Below are positions 17,261 to 27,562 of a stretch of 64,000 nt of DNA, in pieces. How positions within the stretch are numbered: the stretch's first letter is position 1; each line of letters begins with the position of its first letter. Location of the stretch: contig PCXA01000001.1 in assembly GCA_002796325.1 (NCBI GenBank), forward strand, positions 186,001-250,000. The letters run 5' to 3'. The notes under the pieces are model-generated. The model saw only the letters and a program-made list of their open reading frames with translations, had not been told where the DNA came from and did no database searches. Source of the stretch: Deltaproteobacteria bacterium CG11_big_fil_rev_8_21_14_0_20_47_16. Lineage in GTDB: Bacteria; UBA10199; GCA-002796325; 1-14-0-20-47-16. The translations under genes and the position numbers were made by a program.

Positions 17261-18549
17261 ATACTTTGGCCAATAAAAATGTGCTGGTGGTGGGCTTTGG
17301 CAAATCTGGCCAAGCGGCAGCGCGGTATTGTGCGGCAAAGGGCGCTCATGTTGTTGTGAGTGACAGTCGTTCCGCAGACAATTTTGTGTCGGTGCTGCCG
17401 TTGTTTTCGGATGTTAACGTGCAGTTTGAGTTTGGTGGCCATGCAGAGACATCCTTTCAAAAGGCGGATTTGATAGTGGCCAGCCCTGGCGTGCCAATGA
17501 ACGCGTGGATGCAGGCAGCACAGCAACGGGGTGTTTCTGTTGTGAGTGATGTTGAATTGGGTCTGGCAGAAATTACGGCGCCCATTGTGGCGATTACGGG
17601 AACCAATGGCAAGTCCACTACAACCGCGCTTGTGGGGCACCTGCTTTCTGCAGCAGACCAAAAGGTTTGTGTGGCGGGTAATATTGGAATTTCACTGCTC
17701 GATGCGTTGGATGAGGCGCGTGCAGCAGATGTTGTGGTTTTGGAGATGAGCAGTTATCAGTTAGAGATCACGCCCAGTTTAAAACCCAAGGTAGCCATCT
17801 ATCTCAATTTAAGTCCCGATCATTTGGATCGATACCAGACAATGGAAGCGTATGCGGCGGCCAAGTCGTTCATATTTCAAAATCAGGATGCCACTGATGC
17901 GGCCATTTATAATGCAAATGATCCGTGGGCGACGCGTGCTGCTGAAGTAGGTGGTGCACGCAAGTTGGGTTTTGATGTGAAGGCAGCGAATGTAGCGTGG
18001 TCTTTGTCTGATACGGTGTTGGTGGGCGAACATAATTATGAAAATGCACTTGCAGCAGTAATGGCTGCAAAGGCCTTTGGCATTGATGATGCAGTCATAT
18101 CAAATGCTCTTAAAACGTTTAAGGGTTTGCCCCACCGACTTCAGCTGGTGCGTGAGCTTAAAAATGTTCGATATTATGATGATTCCAAAGGAACCAATAT
18201 TGGTGCTGTCCAAAAATCACTCGCAGGCTTTACTGATCCGGTTCATTTGATTGCAGGTGGGATTGGAAAAGGAACGCGATACACTGAACTTCGTCCTTCT
18301 ATTTCTGCACACGTCAAAACGCTCATTCTGATGGGGCAGGATAAGGGCATCATGATGGAAGATTTGGGAGATTTGGCTGCGACATATTTGGTTAATTCCA
18401 TGCGTGAAGCAGTAGTCAAGGCTCATGAAGTGGCGCGGGCTGGTGAGGTGGTGTTGTTGTCACCTGCATGCGCCAGCTTTGATATGTTTCGCGACTATGC
18501 AGACCGTGGCAACCAGTTTGTCCAATGCGTGAAGGAGTTGGTGGCATGA
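17257..18549 (+). CDS. murD: UDP-MurNAc-L-alanine:D-glutamate ligase
   Basis: A 430-residue Mur ligase that adds D-Glu. N-terminal Rossmann part (VLVVGFGKSGQAAARY), ATP loop ITGTNGKSTTTALVG, LEMSSYQLE, LNLSPDHLDRY and YYDDSKGTN near the C-terminal domain all match MurD. ATG 17257 is preferred over a longer frame from 17203 lying inside mraY. Its stop overlaps the ftsW start by four bases. Confidence 0.95.
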   Translation: MNTLANKNVLVVGFGKSGQAAARYCAAKGAHVVVSDSRSADNFVSVLPLFSDVNVQFEFGGHAETSFQKADLIVASPGVPMNAWMQAAQQRGVSVVSDVELGLAEITAPIVAITGTNGKSTTTALVGHLLSAADQKVCVAGNIGISLLDALDEARAADVVVLEMSSYQLEITPSLKPKVAIYLNLSPDHLDRYQTMEAYAAAKSFIFQNQDATDAAIYNANDPWATRAAEVGGARKLGFDVKAANVAWSLSDTVLVGEHNYENALAAVMAAKAFGIDDAVISNALKTFKGLPHRLQLVRELKNVRYYDDSKGTNIGAVQKSLAGFTDPVHLIAGGIGKGTRYTELRPSISAHVKTLILMGQDKGIMMEDLGDLAATYLVNSMREAVVKAHEVARAGEVVLLSPACASFDMFRDYADRGNQFVQCVKELVA

Positions 18550-19685
18550 CAATGACCGAAGATACAACCAAGGTTGTTGGGCGATCGCAATATGATTACG
18601 TATTGCTCTTCTTGACCTTTACATTGATTGGTCTGGGATTGTTGATGATCTACAGTGCAAGCGCAGTGGTGGCAGATGATCGCTTTACAAGTGACTTTTA
18701 CTTTCTCCGTCGTCAACTTGGCTTTCTGGCATTGGGGTTGTTGGTGATGGGAGTTTGTCAAAAGATCGATTATCATGTCTTGCGAAAACTGGTGTACCCA
18801 ATTTTGATTGGGTCACTATGTTTAGTGGCACTATCGTACATCCCCGGATTCCGCTCAGTGGCATCGGGTGCTGCACGTTGGGTTAAGATTGGCTTTATTC
18901 GTTTTCAACCCTCTGAATTTGCCAAGCTAGCGATCATTATCTTTATGGCGTACTCCCTTGCTAAAAAGGGGGACCGCGTTCGGTCGTTTGGTGTGGGTGT
19001 ATTGCCGCATTTGGTGGTGGGTGGTGTTGTTGTTCTCGCAGTTTTGGGACAAAAAGATTTGGGAGGTGCGCTTGTTATTGCCTCCCTCATTGGCATTCTC
19101 ATGTTTGTCGGTGGTGTGAAGCCCAGCTATTTAATTTCGCTATTCTTGCTGTCGCTGCCGGTCCTCTATTTTGCCGTGGCTTCTCAAAGTTATCGGCGCA
19201 AACGTATTCTGGCCTTCTTGGATCCTTGGAGTGACCGCTATGGATCCGGATTTCAGATCATTCAATCATTGGTGTCGTTCCAGCAGGGCGGTGTGTTTGG
19301 CAAGGGCTTGGGAGCCGGGCAGCAAAAACTCTTTTATCTGCCGGAAGCTCACACTGACTTTATTGGTGCCGTCATTGGTGAGGAGTTAGGGTTGGTGGGT
19401 GTCATTTTGATGGTCTTGCTCTTTGTGGGATTTTGTTGCCGTGGATTTCAGATTGCATGGAATGCCCCTGATTTGTTTGGGCGCTATCTTGCATTGGGTC
19501 TTACCAGTTTTGTGGCGATTCAAGCGATTGGCAATCTGGGTGTAGTGATGGGGATGTTTCCTAGTAAAGGAATGGTGTTGCCATTCATTAGCTACGGTGG
19601 GTCAGCATTGGTTGTCTTTATGGCAGCTGTGGGAATTTTGTTGAACGTGTCGAAGTATAAGGGAAGTGCACCATGCATGTCATAA
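18546..19685 (+). CDS. ftsW: Septal peptidoglycan polymerase FtsW (SEDS family)
   Basis: A 379-residue polytopic protein with about ten membrane segments, the SEDS glycosyltransferase that polymerises lipid II at the septum with FtsI. Seen: MIYSASAV, WVKIGFIRFQPSEFAKLA, QKDLGGALVI (the QxDLG-type catalytic Asp loop), LPEAHTDFIGAVIGEELG and FPSKGMVLPFISYGGSAL. ATG 18546 has AAGGAG 8 bases upstream and overlaps the murD stop; an upstream GTG at 18525 is less likely. Overlaps murG by 13 bases. Confidence 0.95.
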   Translation: MTMTEDTTKVVGRSQYDYVLLFLTFTLIGLGLLMIYSASAVVADDRFTSDFYFLRRQLGFLALGLLVMGVCQKIDYHVLRKLVYPILIGSLCLVALSYIPGFRSVASGAARWVKIGFIRFQPSEFAKLAIIIFMAYSLAKKGDRVRSFGVGVLPHLVVGGVVVLAVLGQKDLGGALVIASLIGILMFVGGVKPSYLISLFLLSLPVLYFAVASQSYRRKRILAFLDPWSDRYGSGFQIIQSLVSFQQGGVFGKGLGAGQQKLFYLPEAHTDFIGAVIGEELGLVGVILMVLLFVGFCCRGFQIAWNAPDLFGRYLALGLTSFVAIQAIGNLGVVMGMFPSKGMVLPFISYGGSALVVFMAAVGILLNVSKYKGSAPCMS

Positions 19686-20761
19686 TTGCAGGGGGTGGCA
19701 CGGGTGGCCATGTTTATCCGGCCATTGCAATTGCAGAGGCAGTGAAGATGCAATTCCCGGAGGCAAAAGTGACGTTTATCGGTACATCACGAGGATTGGA
19801 AGTCACTGCGGTTCCCAAGGCGGGATGGCCGTTGGCACTTATTAATGTTCGCCCCATTAAAGGGCGAAGTCTTGTTCAGCGATTTATGGGTGGTCTTACA
19901 ATGGTGAGTGGTGTGGCAAAGGCGAGAATATTGTTAAAACGGTTGAAACCAGATTTGGTGATTGGCGTGGGTGGATATGCGTCTGCAGCAGCAGGTGTTG
20001 CAGCGGTAAGTATGGGGGTGCCATTGGTGATTCATGAGCAAAATAGTATTCCAGGGCTGACCAATCGCTTGCTGGGCCGCATTGCTAAGAAGGTGTTTAT
20101 TACGTTTCCACAAGCGGCCAATTACTTTTCACCATCAAAAGTTGTTCCGGTGGGTAATCCGGTGCGGCAGCAAGTACTGGCAGATATTATGAAGACTACT
20201 TCGGATTCGACAAGTTCTGAATTTGTGGTTTTTGTGTTTGGTGGTTCGCAAGGAGCGCGCAGCTTAAATCAAGCAATGCTCGCCGCACTGCCTTACTTAA
20301 AAACGCTCAGTCGTCCATTACGAGTTGTGCATCAAGTCGGATCACAGGCTGATGAAAAGGCAATTGCAAATGTGTATCGTCAAGCGGGTGTTAATGCAGA
20401 GGTTCATCAATTTATTCACGATATGGGTCACTATTATCGTCAGGCCGACGTGGTGGTGGCGCGCTCGGGTGCGGGGACTTTGGCTGAGTTGGCACTGGTG
20501 GGAAAACCGGCGATTTTGGTGCCGTATCCATTCGCATCTGACAATCATCAAGAAGCAAATGCACAAGCCTATGTTTCAGAGGGCGCAGCGCGACTTATTC
20601 CAGATCAAGAGTTAGATGGCCCGCGTCTGGCAGGTGAATTGAAGGGATTGTTAGAAGATCATCTGTCACGCAAAGCGATGGGAACATGTATGAAGCAGAT
20701 GGCAACACCAAATGCGGCAGTAGATATTGTGAATGAAGGAATGAGGTTGTTAAATGTTTAA
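19673..20761 (+). CDS. murG: Lipid II synthase MurG
   Basis: A 362-residue GT28 glycosyltransferase transferring GlcNAc to lipid I on the inner membrane face. N-terminal G-loop IIAGGGTGGHVYPAIA, GVGGYAS, HEQNSIPGLTNR, FGGSQGARSLN and the donor-site RSGAGTLAELALVGKPAILVPYPFA...NHQEANA are all present. Complete and typical in length; overlaps murC by eight bases. Confidence 0.96.
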   Translation: MHVIIAGGGTGGHVYPAIAIAEAVKMQFPEAKVTFIGTSRGLEVTAVPKAGWPLALINVRPIKGRSLVQRFMGGLTMVSGVAKARILLKRLKPDLVIGVGGYASAAAGVAAVSMGVPLVIHEQNSIPGLTNRLLGRIAKKVFITFPQAANYFSPSKVVPVGNPVRQQVLADIMKTTSDSTSSEFVVFVFGGSQGARSLNQAMLAALPYLKTLSRPLRVVHQVGSQADEKAIANVYRQAGVNAEVHQFIHDMGHYYRQADVVVARSGAGTLAELALVGKPAILVPYPFASDNHQEANAQAYVSEGAARLIPDQELDGPRLAGELKGLLEDHLSRKAMGTCMKQMATPNAAVDIVNEGMRLLNV

Positions 20762-22124
20762 GTGGGTTAAGAAAATTCATTTTGTGGGCATTGGGGGAAT
20801 TGGGATGAGTGGTATTGCAGAAGTCCTCCTCAACTTGGGTTATAAGGTGAGCGGCTCTGATTTAAAAGAGGGTGATGCCACCAAACGCCTGCGTCGTCAT
20901 GGGGCCAAGATTATGCTGGGTCATCGCCGTCGCAACGTTACCGATGCCGATGTCGTTGTGATTTCTTCTGCGGTGGCGTCCGGAAATCCTGAGCTTGTAG
21001 AAGCACGCTCACGTAACATCCCGATTGTGCGCCGTGCAGAGATGCTCGCAGAGCTCATGCGCCTTAAATATGGCATTGCAGTGGCGGGAACGCACGGCAA
21101 GACAAGTACAACATCAATGGTGGGCGCAGTGTTGTCGCGCGGTGGTCTATCACCCACAATGGTGATTGGTGGCAAGGTGAATGCGCTGCGTAGTAATGCC
21201 AAGTTGGGCAAGGGCGAGTTTTTAGTGGCGGAAGCCGATGAATCAGATCGCTCATTTCTGCATCTGACGCCGACTATTGCGGTCATTACCAATATTGATC
21301 CTGAACATATGGAAAACTATCGCAACTTTGATCATATGCGTCAGGCATATCTCGATTTTGCTAACAAGGTTCCATTCTATGGCGTGGTGGTTGCATGTAT
21401 GGACCATCCCGAAGTGCGGCGTTTGATTCCCAAAATGACGCGGCGGACGGTGACGTACGGATTGGAAACGCCAGCAGATTATGTGGCCAAAAATTTACGC
21501 CAGGTAAAAGATCTCAACACGTTTACAGTGTTTGAGAATGGTAAAAAGTTGGGTGTGGTGCGTCTCAAAATGCCAGGACGGCACAATGTGTCCAATGCGT
21601 TGGCTGCAATTGCTGTCGGCCGCAGTTTGGGAATTTCGTTTTCACGTATTGCACAGGGGTTGGCTGCGTTTCGTGGAGTTGAGCGGCGCTTCCAAGTGTT
21701 AAGCCACAAGGGCCCAGTCGTGGTGAGTGACTATGCGCATCATCCTGCTGAGTTAGAGGCAGCAATTCAGGCGGCGCGCGCGGGATGGCCCGGATGGCGC
21801 TTGATTGCGGTGCATCAGCCGCACCGATATTCGCGGCTCAAGCAGCTGTTCCCGGACTTTGTGAAGGTTTTGGCACGTGCCGATAAGGTGGCTGTTATGA
21901 AATTGTATGCAGCAGGTGAGGCAGCAATTCCAAATGTGAGTGCAAAAAAACTGCATGATGCCATTCGGCGTAAGGTGGCACGTAAGATGGTGCCATATTC
22001 AGACAATGTTGAAGATATGTTGATGGCACTGAAGCAATCTGCACGACCTCGCGATATTATTTTATTCATGGGTGCAGGAGATATTTGGAAAGTTAGCAAA
22101 GAATTTACAATGAGATGTCTGTGA
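20754..22124 (+). CDS. murC: UDP-MurNAc:L-alanine ligase
   Basis: A 456-residue Mur ligase that adds the first stem-peptide residue. HFVGIGGIGMSGIAE nucleotide loop, VAGTHGKTSTTSM ATP loop, AEADESDRSF, TNIDPEHME and DYAHHPAE all match MurC. The gene has normal length, and a 7-base gap follows before murB. Confidence 0.96.
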   Translation: MFKWVKKIHFVGIGGIGMSGIAEVLLNLGYKVSGSDLKEGDATKRLRRHGAKIMLGHRRRNVTDADVVVISSAVASGNPELVEARSRNIPIVRRAEMLAELMRLKYGIAVAGTHGKTSTTSMVGAVLSRGGLSPTMVIGGKVNALRSNAKLGKGEFLVAEADESDRSFLHLTPTIAVITNIDPEHMENYRNFDHMRQAYLDFANKVPFYGVVVACMDHPEVRRLIPKMTRRTVTYGLETPADYVAKNLRQVKDLNTFTVFENGKKLGVVRLKMPGRHNVSNALAAIAVGRSLGISFSRIAQGLAAFRGVERRFQVLSHKGPVVVSDYAHHPAELEAAIQAARAGWPGWRLIAVHQPHRYSRLKQLFPDFVKVLARADKVAVMKLYAAGEAAIPNVSAKKLHDAIRRKVARKMVPYSDNVEDMLMALKQSARPRDIILFMGAGDIWKVSKEFTMRCL

Positions 22125-22131
22125 GAGTGAT

Positions 22132-23103
22132 ATGATGACAAGTAACGCATGTGAAAAATGGAGTGAAGCGATCATGTCGGTGAGCGAAACGATTCAAAAT
22201 GAATTTAAATCCAAGATACAGGGTGAAGTCCTGTTTCAGGAGTCCATGGCGCGTCATAGCACGATTCAAGTGGGTGGCCCTGTTGATATTTGGATTGAAC
22301 CCAAAGATGAAAATGACTGCAAGGTGGCGCAAGAACTTGCTCAATTACACGACTTGTCTTTTATGACCGTTGGTCGTGGCAGCAATTTGGTTGTGCGTGA
22401 TGGTGGGATTCGGGGTGTGGTTGTGCATGTGGGTGATGCATTTCAGACCGTGACCATTCATGAACAAAAGAACGACACCTATATAATAGATGTCGGTGCC
22501 GGAATGATGATGAAGCAGCTGCTCTCTTGGACAGCTGATCAGGCGCTAACGGGAATTGAGGGGCTTGAAGGTGTTCCGGGCACTGTGGGTGGGGCGGTCG
22601 CCATGAATGCAGGTACACCGCATGGCGCCATTGGAGATGCGGTTGTGTCGGTGACATGGTTAGAAAAGGCGAAGTTGGTGACGAGGCAGGCAGAAAAACT
22701 GGAGTTTGCCTACCGTAAGGCCAAAATCCCGCGTGCTGCAACAGTTCTGTCCGTTCGCATCAAGTTGGAAAAGTCGGATGGCGCTGCGGTTTTGGGTAAG
22801 TTGCAGGAGTTGCGACGTTACCGCCAAAGCAAGCAACCGTTGCAACAGCCGAGTATGGGGTCTGTATTTAAAAACCCAGATAAAACTAACACTGCAGGAA
22901 AACTGATTGAAGAGGCGGGTCTCAAAGGTGTGCGGGTGGGTAAGGCACAAATTTCACCTCAGCATGCCAACTGGATTGTGAATTTGGGGGGCGCTACTGC
23001 TAACGATGTGGAAGTTTTGATCCGTCTGGCAAAGGACACTGTCAAAGAAAAGACCGGCTATATTTTGGAGCCTGAAGTCAAAATTATTGGAGAGCACTCA
23101 TGA
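22132..23103 (+). CDS. murB: UDP-N-acetylenolpyruvoylglucosamine reductase
   Basis: A 323-residue FAD enzyme reducing enolpyruvyl-UDP-GlcNAc to UDP-MurNAc with NADPH. FAD-binding block VGRGSNLVVRDGGIRG, GIEGLEGVPGTVGGAVAMNAG, QPSMGSVFKNP and AGKLIEEAGLKG are type-specific. The start is uncertain: ATG 22132 or ATG 22174 (the latter after GGAG, giving the common short leader). Overlaps ddl by four bases. murB inside the dcw cluster between murC and ddl differs from E. coli. Confidence 0.94.
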   Translation: MMTSNACEKWSEAIMSVSETIQNEFKSKIQGEVLFQESMARHSTIQVGGPVDIWIEPKDENDCKVAQELAQLHDLSFMTVGRGSNLVVRDGGIRGVVVHVGDAFQTVTIHEQKNDTYIIDVGAGMMMKQLLSWTADQALTGIEGLEGVPGTVGGAVAMNAGTPHGAIGDAVVSVTWLEKAKLVTRQAEKLEFAYRKAKIPRAATVLSVRIKLEKSDGAAVLGKLQELRRYRQSKQPLQQPSMGSVFKNPDKTNTAGKLIEEAGLKGVRVGKAQISPQHANWIVNLGGATANDVEVLIRLAKDTVKEKTGYILEPEVKIIGEHS

Positions 23104-24008
23104 CTTCGTCGAAGACTAAAAAGGTGGCTGTCATTATGGGGGGCATCTCTCATGAGAAGGAAGTCTCCATGCGTACTGGCAGTGGTATTGTCTCTGCACT
23201 TCAGTCGCGTGGCTATAACGCCATTCCACTAGTGGTGGGTGACGATGCCATTCAGCAGATTCAGGCATGTAAGCCAGATGTAGCGTTTATCGCATTACAC
23301 GGTCGCTTTGGTGAAGATGGCACAATTCAGGGAGCGCTGGAGCTCATGCATATTCCCTATACGGGTTCGGATGTTTGTGCCTCCGCTGTTGCAATGAATA
23401 AGTCTTTAACCAAGCGCTTGGCTGAAACACTGGGTGTGACGTGCCCCGCGCAATATCCGGTGCCATCTGCCGTTGAGGTGCTGCACTTTCCGTGCATTGT
23501 GAAACCCAATCGTGAGGGTTCAACGGTTGGAATGCACATTGTTCGCGATAAATCAGAATTAAGTGCTGCGCTCGCTGATGCAGAAGCTTTGGATTCAACG
23601 GTTCTGATTGAAGAATATATCGAAGGAACAGAAGTAACCGTGGGAGTCTTGTGTGGAGAAGCACTGCCAACATTGGAAATTGTACCTAAGAGTGGTTTCT
23701 ACGACTACGCCTCTAAATATACCAAAGGAATGACGGACTATATTTGCCCTGCCCGCATTGATACAACACTTGCAGAGACGCTTCAAAAATGGAGCTGCCA
23801 GGTCTTTGCACTTTTGGAATGTCGTGGCGTTGCGCGCGCAGACTTTATGATTAGTAAGCAGGGTAAGCCCTACTTTTTGGAGATCAATACCATTCCGGGT
23901 ATGACGGAAACGTCATTGGTGCCGAAGGCAGCTGCCCAAATGGGACTCAGTTATGCAGATGTTTGTGAACGGGTGCTCAACGATGCCCACTGTGAGGCGG
24001 TAAAGTGA
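23100..24008 (+). CDS. ddl: D-alanine:D-alanine ligase
   Basis: A 302-residue ATP-grasp enzyme making the D-Ala-D-Ala terminus of the stem peptide. Seen: MGGISHEKEVSMRTG, ALHGRFGEDGTIQG, PYTGSDVCASAVAMNK, PCIVKPNREGSTVG, IEEYIEGTEVTVG and EINTIPGMTETSLVPKAA. Compact DdlB-like size. Coupled by four-base overlaps to murB and ftsQ. Confidence 0.95.
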   Translation: MTSSKTKKVAVIMGGISHEKEVSMRTGSGIVSALQSRGYNAIPLVVGDDAIQQIQACKPDVAFIALHGRFGEDGTIQGALELMHIPYTGSDVCASAVAMNKSLTKRLAETLGVTCPAQYPVPSAVEVLHFPCIVKPNREGSTVGMHIVRDKSELSAALADAEALDSTVLIEEYIEGTEVTVGVLCGEALPTLEIVPKSGFYDYASKYTKGMTDYICPARIDTTLAETLQKWSCQVFALLECRGVARADFMISKQGKPYFLEINTIPGMTETSLVPKAAAQMGLSYADVCERVLNDAHCEAVK

Positions 24009-24784
24009 ATACCTTCCTTCAAAACCAGGAAGTGCGGCACGAAAGTCAGCGACGCAAGCGAATCACGCGCGTCCTGAAACAAGTGCAGCAAGTTTGTCTG
24101 ATCGTCTTTGCCTGGTTGATTGGTATTGCGGTTTTGTATGGCGCTTACGTCATGCTCTTTGACCAAAACTTTTTCACAGTTACTCGGGTTGTTGTTGAAG
24201 GTGACTTGCATCATGTGACGGCAGACGAAGTGCGGACACTGGCAAGCATTCCAGATGGTAGTAATTTGTTTCGAGTGCCGATGTCTGATGTTCAAAAACG
24301 GGTTTCAGTAGAACCATGGGTTGCTGAGGTGACAGTGCGGCGCAAACTGCCAGGTACAATTTGGATTTATGTGACCGAGCGTGAGCCTGTCGCACTTATG
24401 GTGGGTAAAGATGTTCAGTATGTAGATGCAAAGGGCTCTGCTTTTCCGGCTGGTGATGATGTTTTGGATGATTTGCCTGTTCTTTCAGGTTTCTCACAGA
24501 AGGAGCCATCCAATTTGATGGCTGCATTGACTTTGATGTCTAGTTATCAGCGGTTTCCCGTTGCAGGCGATGTTGGAATTTCAGAGGTACATTTGGATGA
24601 ATCACAAGGGTTTTCAATTGTGGGCAATGCACAGCCTGTCATGATTCGTCTGGGATGGAAGGGATTCGACGACAAATTAAATCAACTTTCGGTATTGTGG
24701 CCCACGATTCGCTCACGTGGGGCTGTGCCGCAATACGTAGATACAAATGTGAGCGGGAAGGTGATTGCAAAATATGACAACTAA
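24005..24784 (+). CDS. ftsQ: Cell division protein FtsQ
   Basis: A 259-residue bitopic divisome protein: basic cytoplasmic head, one membrane segment (about 36-58), POTRA domain (FFTVTRVVVEGDLHHVTADEVRTLA...GSNLFRVPMSDVQKRVSVEPWVAEVTVRRKLPGTIWIYVTEREPVA) and a beta domain ending VDTNVSGKVIAKY. Residues SNLFRV and EPWV...RKLPGT are family hallmarks. It scaffolds FtsL/FtsB at the septum. Overlaps ddl by four bases. Confidence 0.92.
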   Translation: MNTFLQNQEVRHESQRRKRITRVLKQVQQVCLIVFAWLIGIAVLYGAYVMLFDQNFFTVTRVVVEGDLHHVTADEVRTLASIPDGSNLFRVPMSDVQKRVSVEPWVAEVTVRRKLPGTIWIYVTEREPVALMVGKDVQYVDAKGSAFPAGDDVLDDLPVLSGFSQKEPSNLMAALTLMSSYQRFPVAGDVGISEVHLDESQGFSIVGNAQPVMIRLGWKGFDDKLNQLSVLWPTIRSRGAVPQYVDTNVSGKVIAKYDN

Positions 24785-24896
24785 TCATTTGCGATATTTT
24801 CGACAACTCGGTGTCCCGCCGAAGAGAGGGGGGCCGTAACCATGTATATATCGGTAGGTATTTGTTTTTATAGTTTTTTCACTTTAGGAGGTGCCA

Positions 24897-26126
24897 ATGG
24901 CGAAACATGAAGATCTAATAGTGGGACTGGATATTGGGACCACCAAAATTTGTGCAATTGTGGGTGAGCCCACTGAAGAAGGAATCAATATTATTGGTAT
25001 TGGTTCCCACCCTTCCAAGGGGCTGCGCAAGGGTGTGGTGGTTAATATTGAAAGTACCGTATCTGCAATTAAACGGGCTGTCGAAGAAGCTGAGTTAATG
25101 GCGGGATGTGATATTACCGCTGTTAATGCCAGCATCACAGGCTCCCATATTAAAGGAATCAATAGCCGCGGCATTGTGGCCATTAAGGAAAAGGAAGTTC
25201 GCTCTACTGACTTGAAGCGAGTGATTGATGCCGCTCAAGCAGTAGCAATTCCTGTGGACCGCGAAGTGCTGCATGTCATTCCACAAGAGTACATCATTGA
25301 TAATCAAGATGGTGTGCGTGATCCCGTGGGAATGAGTGGCGTGCGACTGGAAGCAAAGGTGCACATTGTGACTGCGGCGGTATCCGCTGCACAAAATGTG
25401 ATTAAGTGCTGCAACCGTGCGGGTCTGAATGTTGGAGAGATCATTCTGGCACCACTTGCAACTGCGGAATCCGTGTTGGGCCAAGATGAAAAAGAGTTGG
25501 GTGTGGCGGTGGTAGATATCGGAGGGGGAACTACCGATGTGGCCATCTTCGCCAATGGCAGCGTGATGCATACAATCGTATTGCCATTGGGTGGTAATCA
25601 TCTGACCAACGATGTTGCGGTGGGTTTACGAACGCCAGCCAACGAAGCAGAAAAAATTAAACAACGCTACGGCTGTGTATTGACCTCACTGGTATCCCGA
25701 GAGGAAACCATTGAGGTGCCCAGTGTGGGTGGTCGTAATCCAAGAATTCTATCTCGGCAAATTTTGTCTGAGATTTTAGAACCTCGGATGGAGGAAATCT
25801 TCAATTTGGTGCGGCAAGAAATTAGTCGTGCTGGATTTGAAGATCGTATTTCTGCGGGAATCGTTCTCGCGGGTGGTTGTGCCGGACTCGAAGGAATGCC
25901 CGAATTGGCTGAGCAGGTATTTAACTTGCCGGTGCGTCGCGGAATTCCAAAAGAGGTTGGCGGACTAACCGATGTGGTGCGCAACTCCATGTATGCAACA
26001 GGTGTGGGGTTGGTGCAGTTGGCAGCCAAGTCGGGTGTCACACGTGATAAGGTCAAAGGGGAGGCCGATAGTGGCTATAGCAAGGTAAAAAGTCGCATGC
26101 GCGAGTGGCTCAGCGAGATATTTTAA
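24897..26126 (+). CDS. ftsA: Cell division protein FtsA
   Basis: A 409-residue actin-like ATPase that ties FtsZ filaments to the membrane. Phosphate-1 loop VGLDIGTTKICAIV, SHS2/1C subdomain, VVDIGGGTTDVAIF phosphate-2 loop, IVLAGGCAGLEGM adenosine motif, and a C-terminal amphipathic membrane helix (SRMREWLSEIF). ATG 24897 follows AGGAGGTGCC; an in-frame GTG at 24891 lies within the ribosome site and is rejected. A 112-base gap follows ftsQ, the longest within the cluster, and may carry its own promoter. Confidence 0.96.
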   Translation: MAKHEDLIVGLDIGTTKICAIVGEPTEEGINIIGIGSHPSKGLRKGVVVNIESTVSAIKRAVEEAELMAGCDITAVNASITGSHIKGINSRGIVAIKEKEVRSTDLKRVIDAAQAVAIPVDREVLHVIPQEYIIDNQDGVRDPVGMSGVRLEAKVHIVTAAVSAAQNVIKCCNRAGLNVGEIILAPLATAESVLGQDEKELGVAVVDIGGGTTDVAIFANGSVMHTIVLPLGGNHLTNDVAVGLRTPANEAEKIKQRYGCVLTSLVSREETIEVPSVGGRNPRILSRQILSEILEPRMEEIFNLVRQEISRAGFEDRISAGIVLAGGCAGLEGMPELAEQVFNLPVRRGIPKEVGGLTDVVRNSMYATGVGLVQLAAKSGVTRDKVKGEADSGYSKVKSRMREWLSEIF

Positions 26127-26159
26127 CGATTACTAACTTATACAAGATAGGGGGTTCAC

Positions 26160-27485
26160 ATGTTTGAACTTGTTGAAGATGAAGCGCGTTTCGGCGCAAA
26201 AATTAAGGTCGTGGGTGTCGGTGGCGGCGGTGGGAATGCCATCAACACGATGATTAAGAGCCGCATGGAGGGTGTTGAATTCTATGCCGCCAATACAGAC
26301 TTGCAGGCATTGCAGTCGCATCTTGCGCCACATAAAATTCAAATCGGTCATGAGTCCACGCGTGGATTGGGCGCAGGTTCCAATCCGGATGTGGGTCGTA
26401 CCGCTGCAACAGAAGATGAGCAAGCCATTGCGGATGCTTTGAACGGTGCAGACATGGTCTTTATTACTGCCGGCATGGGTGGTGGTACGGGAACTGGTGC
26501 TGCACCTGTTGTTGCCAAGGTTGCAAAATCACTTGGCATCTTGACCGTTGGTGTTGTGACCAAGCCATTTTCATTCGAAGGTAAACGTCGTTCACGTGTA
26601 GCTGAAGAAGGAATTGCGGCACTTCGGGAAACGGTTGATACATTAATTACCATTCCCAATGAAAAGCTTCTGACAATTGCTGGTAAAGATACCACCATGT
26701 TGGATGCATTTAAAAAGGCTGACGAAGTGCTCTTGCATGCTGTGAAAGGAATTTCAGATTTGATCACAGTTCAAGGCTTGATCAATCTGGACTTTGCGGA
26801 CGTGCGGACCATTATGGCTGAGATGGGCATGGCGCTTATGGGAGCTGGTGTGGCCCACGGTGAAAATCGCGCGATCGACGCTGCGACCAAGGCTATTTCA
26901 AGCCCACTGCTGGAAAATATTTCCATTCGCGGTGCAACAGGCTTGCTCATCAATGTGTCGGGTGGTGCTAATATGACGTTGCATGAAGTGAATGAAGCTT
27001 CACGCCTCATTCAAGAAGAAGCACATGAAGATGCCAACATTATCTTTGGTGCGGTGATCGATGAAAATATGTCAGATGAAATTCGTGTGACAGTTATTGC
27101 CACAGGATTTGGAAAAGCAGTTAAGGGAGCCCAAAATCAACGGGGACCAGCCCGCATCATACCTGCTACACCCAAGGTTGTGAATACGCCCTCCATGTGG
27201 GAGCCGCGTACGCAAGAGCAGATGCCATTGGCAGCAGCTCCTGTAGCGAAGCCCGCATTGGCAGAGCATGTTGCTACTGAACCTGTGCAGCCGCCGCGTC
27301 CTGTTTTTCAACCAATGTCAGATACCTTAGATTTTGGTGAAGAAACGGTTGAGGCTGCACCTGCACCAAACCTTCGTAGTTTTGATCCAAAGGAATTTAA
27401 GGATATTATGGACGAAGTGGGTGTGGGTGATACCCGGGATGACGAATACGACATCCCAACATTCCTACGCAAACATGCGGATTAA
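26160..27485 (+). CDS. ftsZ: Cell division GTPase FtsZ
   Basis: A 441-residue tubulin homologue that forms the Z-ring. [14 protein letters not shown], the GTP signature GGGTGTG (107-113), the T7 loop [11 protein letters not shown] and ITVIATGFG-like segment are seen. Long Pro/Ala-rich linker (about 325-400) and a C-terminal conserved peptide [12 protein letters not shown] that binds FtsA. Last gene of the cluster, before a strong terminator. Confidence 0.97.
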   Translation: MFELVEDEARFGAKIKVVGVGGGGGNAINTMIKSRMEGVEFYAANTDLQALQSHLAPHKIQIGHESTRGLGAGSNPDVGRTAATEDEQAIADALNGADMVFITAGMGGGTGTGAAPVVAKVAKSLGILTVGVVTKPFSFEGKRRSRVAEEGIAALRETVDTLITIPNEKLLTIAGKDTTMLDAFKKADEVLLHAVKGISDLITVQGLINLDFADVRTIMAEMGMALMGAGVAHGENRAIDAATKAISSPLLENISIRGATGLLINVSGGANMTLHEVNEASRLIQEEAHEDANIIFGAVIDENMSDEIRVTVIATGFGKAVKGAQNQRGPARIIPATPKVVNTPSMWEPRTQEQMPLAAAPVAKPALAEHVATEPVQPPRPVFQPMSDTLDFGEETVEAAPAPNLRSFDPKEFKDIMDEVGVGDTRDDEYDIPTFLRKHAD

Positions 27486-27534
27486 GGTTTAGGGCGACAG
27501 GAAAAGTTGACTTGTCACTCTAATGGAGAAAACT

Positions 27535-27562
27535 AAAAGGCCCCCGGAAGGGGGCCTTTTTA
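27535..27562. terminator. Rho-independent terminator after ftsZ (bidirectional)
   Basis: AAAAGGCCCCC-GGAA-GGGGGCCTTTTT forms a perfect GC-rich hairpin flanked by A and T runs, so it can end both the dcw operon and the convergent cdd transcript, whose stop codon lies at its right edge. Confidence 0.93.

Noticed and set aside
24785-24896. Possible terminator or hairpin between ftsQ and ftsA
   Set aside because: The CCGCC/GG runs do not form a stable stem with a T tract; only a T-rich region just before the ftsA ribosome site is seen.
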